Part shown: piece after piece, positions 1 to 6,369 of the stretch
Layout of the letters: each line of letters opens with the position of its first letter
Position numbering within the stretch: the first letter of the stretch is position 1
DNA from: Bacteroidota bacterium
Lineage (GTDB): Bacteria; Bacteroidota; Bacteroidia; Chitinophagales; Chitinophagaceae
Direction: 5' to 3'
NCBI GenBank assembly: GCA_023386395.1
Contig: JAEWJV010000636.1
Location: 1 to 12,766, forward strand
DNA length: 12,766 nt
Made by a program: the position numbers and the translations under genes
Notes under the pieces: generated by a model
The model's database searches: none
Told to the model about the DNA's origin: nothing
The model's input: the letters and a program-made list of their open reading frames with translations, nothing else

Positions 1-452
1 GTGGTGGTAAGGGGCATACTAAAATAACAGGTACCCATCTTGCATTTGCAGCCTACTGGCCGGGCCATGTTTCCCCTTCCAGAAACGGAAACCTGGTTGA
101 CCTGGTTGATTTTCTGCCAACCATCGCAGCGGCGGCAGGTGTTGGCGTATCTCCCGGTTACGGTCCATTGGATGGTATTAGTTTTTATGATCAGTTAATG
201 GGAAGTATTAACGCAGAAGCAAGACAATATAGTTACAACTGGTACAACCTAAATCAGCGCGGGCCGGATGCTGATCCTCCGGTGGTTTGGGCAATGGATA
301 AAAAATATAAGCTTTATAGTAACCAAACAAGCCTGATAAATTATGCAGAAGATTTCCTGGAAAAAAATCCAATACCAGAAAACGAACAAACGATTGATGA
401 GCAAAAAGAAAAAGTAACATTGCAAAGCGTAATAGACGCTTATCACAATTAA
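1..452 (+). CDS. Sulfatase (S1 family type), C-terminal fragment, 5' end outside window
   Basis: The frame is open from base 3 to a TAA at 450-452, giving 149 visible residues. It begins with GGKG, followed about ten residues later by a GTH-(x)5-W-P-G segment. This matches the GGK...GTHMPLVAYCPG segment of the complete sulfatase downstream, and the Lys at bases 9-11 corresponds to the conserved active-site Lys there. Next comes the (V)DFLPTIA helix usual in sulfatases before the C-terminal subdomain, and a DG(I/E)SF segment also shared with the downstream gene. The metal-binding and formylglycine parts lie outside the window. The enzyme would hydrolyse a sulfate ester; the substrate cannot be told. 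It is probably a tandem paralog of the next gene, 162 bp away on the same strand. An internal ATG at 168 opens the same frame but is not a credible start, because the homology runs upstream of it. Confidence 0.85.
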   Translation, partial: GGKGHTKITGTHLAFAAYWPGHVSPSRNGNLVDLVDFLPTIAAAAGVGVSPGYGPLDGISFYDQLMGSINAEARQYSYNWYNLNQRGPDADPPVVWAMDKKYKLYSNQTSLINYAEDFLEKNPIPENEQTIDEQKEKVTLQSVIDAYHN

Positions 453-522
453 TAAATAATTTTAAGAAAGAGAAAGTTTATTGCAAAATAACAATTCAAC
501 CAAACTTTCAGCCTCATATCAA

Positions 523-555
523 TTTTGTAATCAATTGCATTTTTCAATACTTTTA
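523..555 (+). promoter_or_regulatory. Candidate Bacteroidota-type promoter for the lipoprotein sulfatase
   Basis: TTTTG at 523-527 is followed after 20 nt by TACTTTTA at 548-555, which matches the Bacteroidota -7 consensus TAnnTTTG except at the last base. The predicted start of transcription would leave about 50 nt of untranslated leader before the sulfatase ATG at 615. The motifs are short and AT-rich, so a chance match is possible. If it is not real, the gene is read through from the upstream sulfatase, since no T-tailed terminator is seen in 453-614. Confidence 0.3.
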
Positions 556-614
556 CCGCCATTAACCTTAACCTGCTGCTCTCTATGCAAGTAACTTATT
601 TCTAATTATCTGTT

Positions 615-2063
615 ATGAAAACGACTACAGCCAAACAGGTGAGAATGTTCTCACACCTTAACGGCGCTATATGGCTATTTTTGTTTCTGCCTGTTTTCTT
701 AGGTATTATAAGCTGTAATAAGCCAAATCTTTCTCCACCGGATATTCCCGGCAACCCGGCTGACACCACTCCCACTCCTCCTGTAATATCCAAATCACGC
801 CTGAATGTAATCTTAATCCTGGCAGATGATGTGGGCTACGAAATCCCAACCTTTTGCGGTGGTCAATCTTACCAAACGCCTAACCTTGATTTTATGGCAG
901 CAAACGGTACACAGTTTACAAATTGTTACGGCAGTGCCTTATGTTCTCCTTCCAGGTTTATGTTATTAACCGGCAAATATAATTTCAGGAATTATACTAC
1001 ATGGGGCATACTGGATCAGTCTCAGCGCACTTTTGCCAACGTATTTAAACTGGCAGGTTATGCCACCTGTGCTTCCGGCAAATGGCAATTTGATGGCGGG
1101 GATAATTCAATCAAACTATTTGGGTTTGATAAATACATGGTAAATAACGCCTATAATTTAAATAGCGGGGGAGCCGAAGAAACTGCCAATAAGTTTTATA
1201 AGAATCCGGAGATATATGAAAACGGGAACTACTTACCTGACAGTGAAACCAACGGTAAGTTTGGCCAGGATATGTTCAGGGATTATGTATTTAATTTTAT
1301 AGATAGTAATGCCAATAAAAATCCATTCTTTGTTTATTGGGCATTAGATCTCTGCCATGCCCCCTTTAGCCCTATGCCAGATGACCCTGCGTTTGCATCG
1401 TGGAATCCAAAGGGTCCGAGAAGCCTGGATGATACGCTGTATTTTCCTTCAATGGTAAAATATATGGATAAGCTTATTGGGCAGCTGATAGATAAAGTAA
1501 AAACCGCCGGCATTGCAGATAGCACCATTATTATATTTACTGCTGATAACGGTACAGCCAATATCATTCACAGCGAAGCTGATAATATTATAGTTCCCGG
1601 AGGAAAATCTTCACCTTTAGACCTGGGCACACACATGCCGCTGGTGGCTTATTGCCCGGGATTAGTGCCTGCCGGCAAAAAAGATTCTTCTCTCATAAGC
1701 TTCGTAGATTTTATGGCAACTTTTGCAGATATAGCAAAGGTCTCCATACCTGCTTCGTATGGCGTTACTGATGGGGAAAGCTTTGCCCCGCAATTAACAG
1801 GGAAGCAATACATATTGAGGGATTGGGTTTTTAATCATTATCCCGGCGCCGGTAAGTTTGAAGGAGATTTAACGCATTTACGAAGATGGATGCAAAACTC
1901 AATTTACAAACAATATGATACAACAGATAATCCGAAGGGAGGAAAGTTTTATAATCTCGTCGCTGATCCTTTTGAGCAACACCCGCTTACCAAATCGGAA
2001 TTAACGCCCGATGAAAAAAAATTGAGCAAGGATTTTTTAAAAACAATGTCAGAGCTTCACTAA
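615..2063 (+). CDS. Lipoprotein sulfatase (arylsulfatase-like, S1 type)
   Basis: A 482-residue formylglycine-dependent sulfatase that should cleave sulfate esters, most likely from a sulfated glycan, at the cell envelope. The N-terminus has a hydrophobic stretch (about residues 17-33) ending in a lipobox, IIS-C34, so lipidation at Cys34 is expected. A Pro/Thr-rich linker runs to about residue 58. Core motifs follow in order: metal-binding DD (71-72) in LADDVGYE; CSPSR (110-114), whose Cys110 is the residue converted to formylglycine; SGKW with Lys156; CHAP with His248; TADNG with Asp311-Asn312 as metal ligands; and GGK with Lys331. All expected catalytic residues are present. Met11 (base 645) is an alternative start that still leaves the signal peptide intact. 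It needs a formylglycine-generating enzyme, which is not in the window. Substrate specificity cannot be inferred. Confidence 0.93.
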   Translation: MKTTTAKQVRMFSHLNGAIWLFLFLPVFLGIISCNKPNLSPPDIPGNPADTTPTPPVISKSRLNVILILADDVGYEIPTFCGGQSYQTPNLDFMAANGTQFTNCYGSALCSPSRFMLLTGKYNFRNYTTWGILDQSQRTFANVFKLAGYATCASGKWQFDGGDNSIKLFGFDKYMVNNAYNLNSGGAEETANKFYKNPEIYENGNYLPDSETNGKFGQDMFRDYVFNFIDSNANKNPFFVYWALDLCHAPFSPMPDDPAFASWNPKGPRSLDDTLYFPSMVKYMDKLIGQLIDKVKTAGIADSTIIIFTADNGTANIIHSEADNIIVPGGKSSPLDLGTHMPLVAYCPGLVPAGKKDSSLISFVDFMATFADIAKVSIPASYGVTDGESFAPQLTGKQYILRDWVFNHYPGAGKFEGDLTHLRRWMQNSIYKQYDTTDNPKGGKFYNLVADPFEQHPLTKSELTPDEKKLSKDFLKTMSELH

Positions 2064-2082
2064 TGACAATTCTGCAAAATAA

Positions 2083-2113
2083 TTTTGATGATTTAAAAAT
2101 TGTTTTACATTCG
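2083..2113 (+). promoter_or_regulatory. Candidate promoter of the trp operon
   Basis: TTTTG at 2083-2087 is followed after 18 nt by TACATTCG at 2106-2113, a 7-of-8 match in spirit to TAnnTTTG (one C for T). The spacing fits Bacteroidota housekeeping promoters. Transcription would begin at about 2118-2120, only a few bases before the leader-peptide ATG at 2124, so the transcript would be almost leaderless. That suits a phylum that depends little on Shine-Dalgarno pairing. It begins 20 bp after the sulfatase stop codon. Confidence 0.45.
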
Positions 2114-2123
2114 CAACGCACAA

Positions 2124-2186
2124 ATGAAAAAATTAAGCTTAAATACAAATTGGTGGTGGCATACAAACTTCTCCAGGGGTATGTAA
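2124..2186 (+). CDS. trpL: trp operon leader peptide (20 residues, three consecutive Trp codons)
   Basis: An ATG at 2124 opens a 20-codon reading frame ending at TAA 2184-2186. Codons 10-12 are TGG TGG TGG (2151-2159), in the peptide segment NTNWWWHTN. The six Trp biosynthetic proteins downstream contain only about eight Trp residues in total, so three in a row in 20 codons is a strong signal. The start context is A-rich (cacaaATGaaaaaa). The frame lies just after a promoter-like sequence and just before a perfect GC-rich hairpin with a T-rich tail upstream of trpE, which is the layout of a ribosome-mediated trp attenuator. The peptide is expected to act only by the position of the ribosome on it: stalled on the Trp codons when charged tRNA-Trp is scarce, or reaching the stop codon when it is plentiful. 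It is too short for usual gene callers. The symbol is by analogy with proteobacterial trpL. Confidence 0.85.
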   Translation: MKKLSLNTNWWWHTNFSRGM

Positions 2187-2222
2187 TGCTATTGCTATTA
2201 TAATAATATTAAACAGCCCCGG
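2173..2222 (+). promoter_or_regulatory. Candidate antiterminator pairing of the trp attenuator
   Basis: GGGG at 2176-2179, inside the last codons of the leader peptide, can pair with CCCC at 2217-2220 in the 5' arm of the terminator, extended by a U2180-G2216 wobble. An alternative register pairs 2173-2174 with 2221-2222 and GGG with CCC around one mismatch. The spacer between the arms (2181-2216) is AU-rich and weakly structured. A ribosome stalled at 2151-2159 would leave 2173-2180 free to pair and stop the terminator from forming. A ribosome at the stop codon (2184-2186) would cover that block and allow termination. The pairing is short and inferred by eye. Confidence 0.5.
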
Positions 2223-2245
2223 CAACACCGGGGCTGTTTGTTTGT
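2211..2245 (+). terminator. Attenuator terminator upstream of trpE
   Basis: Bases 2211-2222 and 2228-2239 are perfect inverted repeats of 12 bp around the loop CAACA. The central eight pairs are all G-C (GCCCCGG side), and the stem runs into the T-rich tail TTTGTTTGT. This is an intrinsic terminator on the + strand, 118 nt before trpE and 24 nt after the leader stop codon. It is the only terminator-like structure between the sulfatase and trpE, so it may also end sulfatase transcripts. Confidence 0.88.
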
Positions 2246-2357
2246 AACACATTAAAGAAAATTATTGAGACAGAAATCGCCTATGTCAAGTAATTATTAT
2301 ACAGGGAATGCATAGGAAGGGATTTCATAAAGCCACGGAAAAACAAAAATTATACGA

Positions 2358-3770
2358 ATGAAAAAGATCCGGATAGAAACACGCTACAAAAAAATGCTTT
2401 CAGATGTTTATACGCCCGTTGGCATATACCTGCGGTTGAGAGACCGGTTCAGAGATACCATATTGCTTGAAAGCACAGACCATCACTCGGCTGAAAATAG
2501 TTATTCTTTTATCGGCATTAATGCCATAGGTGGTATTGAAATAACCAGCTTTTCAGAAATAGAAATAAAATACCCTAATCATAAGCCCGAAAAAAAACCG
2601 CTTAATGAAACAACCAATGTGCCTTCTTTGTTATGGAACTTTATGCAGCAGTTTGAGGTAAACGAAACGGATGATAATAATATAAAAATTGCGCAGGGTT
2701 TATTTGGATATTGCACGTATGATGCGGTTCAGTTTTTTGAAACATTAGAATTAAAAAGCAAAAGGCAAACGCCCGAAATCCCCGTAATGCGTTACAGGCT
2801 TTATCAATATGTAATCGCAATAAATCATTTTAAGGATGAGATGTATTTATGCGAGAATGCTATTAATGGCTTGCCAGGCGAAATGGATGTAATAGAATCG
2901 CTCATAAGAAGCAGGGACGTACCTGTATTTCCTTTCAAACTGCAGGCAAGCGAAACAGTGAATATTTCGGATGAAGATTATATGGAAATAGTGAAGAAGG
3001 GCATTAAAAGCTGTATTCGCGGCAATGTTTTTCAAATTGTTTTAAGCAGGAGGTTTCAGCAAAAATTTACGGGAGATGAGTTTAATGTGTACCGTGCATT
3101 GCGCAGCGTGAACCCATCGCCTTATTTATTTTATTTTGACTACAGCGATTATAAACTCATGGGCTCAAGCCCCGAATCGCAGTTGATAATTAAAGATGGA
3201 AAAGCTATTGTGCACCCTATTGCCGGCACATTTAAACGCACCGGCAATGCAATAAAAGACAGTGAGCTTACTGAAGCTTTATTGGAGGATGCAAAAGAAA
3301 ATGCAGAGCATACCATGCTGGTTGACCTTGCCCGCAATGATCTTAGCCGTTGCTGCAATAATGTGCATGTGAATTATTTCAGGCAGGTATATTATTACTC
3401 GCATGTTATCCATTTGGTAAGCGAGGTTATTGGCAACGTGGGCAAAGATGCCAACCCGTTTGAATTGATTGCCCTCACTTTTCCGCAAGGCACTTTAAGC
3501 GGCGCGCCAAAGTATAAGGCCATGCAGTTGATTGATGAATTTGAGCCCACCACCCGCGGATATTATGCTGGTTGTATAGGGTTCATAGGATTTGATGGCA
3601 CCTGCAACACGGCCATTATGATACGCACATTTTTAAGTAAGGAAAATACATTGCATTACCAGGCCGGCGCCGGTATTGTTGCCGCATCAAACCCGGCAAA
3701 TGAGCTGCAGGAAGTGAACAATAAATTAGGCGCACTTAAAAAGGCAATTGAAATAGCCCAAACAATTTAA
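2358..3770 (+). CDS. trpE: Anthranilate synthase component I
   Basis: The 470-residue large subunit converts chorismate to anthranilate with ammonia supplied by TrpG, the first committed step of tryptophan synthesis, in the cytoplasm. The N-terminal part holds the LLES motif (36-39) that forms part of the tryptophan feedback site in characterised TrpE proteins, so allosteric inhibition is likely. The C-terminal chorismate-binding domain shows GNVFQIVLSRRF, NPSPYLFYF, GSSPES, HPIAGTFKRTG, the EHTMLVDLARNDLSR block, FPQGTLSGAPK and the final AGAGIVAASNPxNE. These favour TrpE over PabB, and the trp neighbours settle it. Length is normal for the family. The ATG at 2358 is preceded by an A-rich stretch and no Shine-Dalgarno site. 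Expression should be governed by the attenuator 118 nt upstream. Confidence 0.97.
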   Translation: MKKIRIETRYKKMLSDVYTPVGIYLRLRDRFRDTILLESTDHHSAENSYSFIGINAIGGIEITSFSEIEIKYPNHKPEKKPLNETTNVPSLLWNFMQQFEVNETDDNNIKIAQGLFGYCTYDAVQFFETLELKSKRQTPEIPVMRYRLYQYVIAINHFKDEMYLCENAINGLPGEMDVIESLIRSRDVPVFPFKLQASETVNISDEDYMEIVKKGIKSCIRGNVFQIVLSRRFQQKFTGDEFNVYRALRSVNPSPYLFYFDYSDYKLMGSSPESQLIIKDGKAIVHPIAGTFKRTGNAIKDSELTEALLEDAKENAEHTMLVDLARNDLSRCCNNVHVNYFRQVYYYSHVIHLVSEVIGNVGKDANPFELIALTFPQGTLSGAPKYKAMQLIDEFEPTTRGYYAGCIGFIGFDGTCNTAIMIRTFLSKENTLHYQAGAGIVAASNPANELQEVNNKLGALKKAIEIAQTI

Positions 3771-3778
3771 AGATAATA

Positions 3779-3802
3779 GACCATGGTCCATGGTCAATGG
3801 AC
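3779..3802 (+). repeat. Short CCATGG/GGTCAA repeat in the trpE-trpG spacer
   Basis: The 10-bp perfect palindrome GACCATGGTC (3779-3788) runs into a second CCATGGTC copy and then GGTCAATGGAC, so that GTCCAT and ATGGAC also form an inverted pair around 3786-3802. The block fills more than half of the spacer between trpE and the likely trpG start. It resembles the low-complexity GGTCAA-type arrays seen between genes in some Bacteroidota and shares that core with the duplication inside trpG. No function is known to me. Confidence 0.5.
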
Positions 3803-3811
3803 TTATTTAAA

Positions 3812-4417
3812 ATGAAAATATTAATATTTGACAACTACGATTCATTTACTTATAACCTCGTTCATCTTGTTGAAAAAATAACGCATGAGAAAGTTGATGT
3901 ATATCGCAATGATAAAATACCGCTGGAAAAAATAAGGGAGTATGATAAAATCATTTTATCGCCCGGCCCAGGCATTCCGTCTGAAGCGGGTTTATTGTTG
4001 CCTTTAATTAAAGAATATGCGCCGTCAAAATCTATACTTGGTGTTTGCCTCGGCCATCAGGCAATTGCTGAAGCCTTCGGCGGGCAGCTTACCAACCTTT
4101 CCAGTGTATTTCATGGCGTGGCAACGCCGGTGAAAACACTTAACGGTCAACAGCCAACGGTCAACAGCCCTTTGTTTGAAGGCTTACCAGAAACATTTCC
4201 CGTTGGCCGTTATCATTCCTGGATCGTAAGTAAAGAAAATTTTCCCAAAGAACTGGAAGTAACAGCAGAAGATGAAAACGGTTTTATCATGGGATTTCAG
4301 CATAAAACGTATGATGTGCAGGGTGTGCAGTTTCATCCTGAAAGTGTTCTTACGCCGGATGGGGAAAAGATCATGCGGAACTGGTTAAGCCCATCCCTGA
4401 AGCAGACTAAAATTTAG
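3812..4417 (+). CDS. trpG: Anthranilate synthase component II (glutamine amidotransferase)
   Basis: The 201-residue class I glutamine amidotransferase releases ammonia from glutamine for TrpE. I start it at ATG 3812, giving MKILIFDNYDSFTYNL, the usual family N-terminus. An in-frame ATG at 3797 adds five residues (MDLFK) but lies inside the spacer repeat. Motifs are PGPGIPSEAG (51-60), the nucleophile elbow GVCLGH with Cys79, and the catalytic pair His175/Glu177 in QFHPES; HGVATPV (101-107) and GRYHSW are typical. The odd point is residues 111-120, encoded by two perfect 14-bp tandem copies (4142-4169). They read as an insertion in a variable loop before LFEGLPETF, where the family usually has a short link. 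In many bacteria the same subunit also serves p-aminobenzoate synthesis, which may apply here. Confidence 0.95.
   Translation: MKILIFDNYDSFTYNLVHLVEKITHEKVDVYRNDKIPLEKIREYDKIILSPGPGIPSEAGLLLPLIKEYAPSKSILGVCLGHQAIAEAFGGQLTNLSSVFHGVATPVKTLNGQQPTVNSPLFEGLPETFPVGRYHSWIVSKENFPKELEVTAEDENGFIMGFQHKTYDVQGVQFHPESVLTPDGEKIMRNWLSPSLKQTKI
4142..4169 (+). repeat. Perfect 14-bp tandem duplication inside trpG
   Basis: AACGGTCAACAGCC occurs at 4142-4155 and again, unchanged, at 4156-4169. Because 14 is not a multiple of three, the copies are read in different frames and give NGQQP then TVNSP. Loss of one copy would put trpG out of frame and meet a TGA within a few codons (…CAG CCC TTT GTT TGA). Confidence 0.9.
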
Positions 4418-4485
4418 TCATCTATGTTATTAAACAAAAGCGTTTAAAAATTAATCACTTTATAAATTCCTTTAGGGGATAGGGT

Positions 4486-5478
4486 ATGAAAAGAATCTTA
4501 CAATACTTATTTGAATACAAAACATTGCCTTACCAACAGGCAAAGGAAATCTTGATCAACATTTCAAAGGGTGCATATAACGATACAGAAGTTACGGCTT
4601 TTGTAACCGTATTTCTAATGCGCAGCATTACCATTGAAGAGCTTGAAGGCTTCCGCGATGCATTACTTGAGCTTTGTGTAAAAGTTGATTTGAACGGCCA
4701 TAAAACAATAGATATTGTTGGCACCGGCGGTGATGGAAAAAACACTTTTAATATTTCAACACTCGCCTGTTTTATTGTTGCAGGTACAGGACAGAAAGTT
4801 GCCAAACATGGTAATTATGGAGCAACATCTGTGAGCGGCGCCTCCAATGTAATGGAGCAGATAGGCTATAAATTCAAAGCCGACAATGCAAAGCTGAAAT
4901 CAGAAATAGAGGAAGCCAATATCTGTTTTATGCATGCGCCTTTGTTTCATCCTGCATTAAAAACAGTGGGGCCGCTTCGCAAAAATCTTGGTTTAAGAAC
5001 TTTTTTCAATATGCTTGGCCCGATGGTTAACCCTGCTTCACCGGCGTTTCAGTTAGTAGGCGTGTATAACCTCGAAATGGCAAGAATTTATAATTATCTT
5101 TTGCAAAAAAGCGGCAGGCCTTTTACCATTATCAACGGCCTTGATGGTTATGATGAAATATCGCTTACCAACGATACAAAGGTTATAACCAATAGCGGCG
5201 AAAAAATTAAAACGCCGGTGGAACTTGGAAAAAGGTTTGTTGACGCCCGTGATATTATGGGTGGCAATACAACCGATGAGGCAGCAAAAATTTTTATGCA
5301 GATTATAAAAGGCGATGGTTCATGGGCGCAAAATGCCGTGGTGCTTGCCAATGCGGCCATGGCCCTGCAATGCACGGGCAATTATAAAAATTATAACGAC
5401 GCTTATAATGCAGCAGTAGAAAGTCTTGATGGAGGAAAAGCATATTCTGCGTTACAAAAACTAATTTCGCTGCAATGA
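4486..5478 (+). CDS. trpD: Anthranilate phosphoribosyltransferase
   Basis: The 330-residue enzyme joins anthranilate to 5-phosphoribosyl-1-pyrophosphate, the second step after chorismate. An N-terminal helical domain (about 1-70) precedes the PRPP- and metal-binding signature GTGGDGKNTFNIST (79-92), then VAKHGNYGATSVSGASNV (105-122) and the anthranilate-binding stretch FMHAPLFHPALKTVGPLRKNLGLRTFFNMLGP. Length and motifs are normal. It is a stand-alone TrpD, not fused to TrpG as in enterobacteria. The ATG at 4486 follows a 68-nt gap after trpG with no terminator; the purine run before it is not at a convincing Shine-Dalgarno position. The stop codon overlaps the trpC start in an ATGA, so the two are probably translationally coupled. 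Confidence 0.97.
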   Translation: MKRILQYLFEYKTLPYQQAKEILINISKGAYNDTEVTAFVTVFLMRSITIEELEGFRDALLELCVKVDLNGHKTIDIVGTGGDGKNTFNISTLACFIVAGTGQKVAKHGNYGATSVSGASNVMEQIGYKFKADNAKLKSEIEEANICFMHAPLFHPALKTVGPLRKNLGLRTFFNMLGPMVNPASPAFQLVGVYNLEMARIYNYLLQKSGRPFTIINGLDGYDEISLTNDTKVITNSGEKIKTPVELGKRFVDARDIMGGNTTDEAAKIFMQIIKGDGSWAQNAVVLANAAMALQCTGNYKNYNDAYNAAVESLDGGKAYSALQKLISLQ

Positions 5479-6278
5479 ATATCCTGCAAACAATAATAGA
5501 AAAAAAGAAACTGGAAGTAGCCGAAAAAAAATCAATCATGGATATTGATTTTTTAAAATCGCTGAATAAAGATTTCAATGGCAAAGGCCTTTCTCTTAAG
5601 CAGCGTTTGTTAAACGGCCAGCCAAATATTATAGCTGAGTTTAAAAGAAAGTCGCCTTCAAAGGGCTGGATCAATCAACATATACACATTGGTGAAGTCG
5701 TTCCTGCTTATGAAGAGTATGGAGCTGCAGCCAGCTCAATTCTAACAGATGAAGATTTTTTTGGCGGCAACATAGAAGAGCTAAAAATTGCAAGGCTTGA
5801 AGTTGAGATTCCTTTATTGCGCAAAGATTTTATAATAGATGAGTTTCAGTTATATGAAGCCAAGGCTTATGGCGCAGATGTTATACTTCTTATTGCAGCC
5901 TGTTTATCAAAAGAGCAGGTGAAGCAGCTTGCTGTAAAAGCCAAAGAGCTGAACCTTGAAGTATTGCTTGAATTACATGCAGCAGAAGAGATCGGGCATA
6001 TTTGTGATGAGGCAGATATTATAGGCGTTAACAACCGCAGCCTCGAAACTTTTGTTACTGATATACAAACTTCAAAAGACCTGATAAAATTTTTGCCGGC
6101 AGATAAGCCTGGGATTTCTGAAAGCGGTATTTCGGATGTTGAAACAATTATAGCTTTACACAATCTCGGATTTAAAGGGTTTTTAATTGGCGAAAATTTT
6201 ATGAAGGCGTCAAAACCTGCGGTTGCTTTTGCTGAATTTATGAAAGCGCTCAAAAAACAGATGAAACCTGCTTTTTAA
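5475..6278 (+). CDS. trpC: Indole-3-glycerol-phosphate synthase
   Basis: The 267-residue TIM-barrel enzyme closes the indole ring, turning CdRP into indole-3-glycerol phosphate with loss of CO2 and water. Family motifs run in order: IAEFKRKSPSKG (with catalytic lysine), AAASSILTDEDFFGG, PLLRKDFIIDEFQLYEA, ADVILLIAA, LEVLLELH, IIGVNNRSLETF, SESGI and GFLIGENFM. The set is complete and length is usual. It is monofunctional; TrpF is encoded separately downstream. The ATG overlaps the trpD stop by four bases. A 91-bp gap holding an inverted repeat separates it from trpF. Confidence 0.97.
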   Translation: MNILQTIIEKKKLEVAEKKSIMDIDFLKSLNKDFNGKGLSLKQRLLNGQPNIIAEFKRKSPSKGWINQHIHIGEVVPAYEEYGAAASSILTDEDFFGGNIEELKIARLEVEIPLLRKDFIIDEFQLYEAKAYGADVILLIAACLSKEQVKQLAVKAKELNLEVLLELHAAEEIGHICDEADIIGVNNRSLETFVTDIQTSKDLIKFLPADKPGISESGISDVETIIALHNLGFKGFLIGENFMKASKPAVAFAEFMKALKKQMKPAF

Positions 6279-6305
6279 GCATGCAGTAATTTAATTTATT
6301 GACGA

Positions 6306-6350
6306 AGTTGTTTGAAGACTCAGAAGTTTAATATGAATCTTCCAACAACT
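6306..6350 (+). repeat. Inverted repeat in the trpC-trpF spacer
   Basis: Bases 6306-6318 and 6338-6350 form a 13-position stem with a single mismatch (T6313 against C6343) around a 19-nt loop. There is no T tail on the + strand, so it is not a usual terminator. It ends 20 nt before the trpF ATG and could influence message stability or trpF translation. An ATG in the loop (6333) opens a 14-codon frame that ends across the trpF start. Confidence 0.55.
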
Positions 6351-6369
6351 GCAACATTCAGCAATAAAC

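Noticed and set aside
472..509. Inverted repeat GAAAGTTT / AAACTTTC after the first sulfatase
   Set aside because: Eight AT-rich pairs around a 22-nt loop with no T tail; too weak for a terminator.
2283..2315. Ten-codon frame between the attenuator and trpE, a possible second leader peptide
   Set aside because: No Trp codons and no hairpin after it; such a frame is expected by chance.
4470..4485. Purine-rich run before trpD read as a Shine-Dalgarno site
   Set aside because: The G-runs are poorly placed and do not match AGGAGG well; Bacteroidota rarely use such sites.
5867..6253. 128-codon open frame on the minus strand within trpC, and similar long frames opposite other genes
   Set aside because: Ser-rich antisense shadows of well-supported genes, with no family resemblance.
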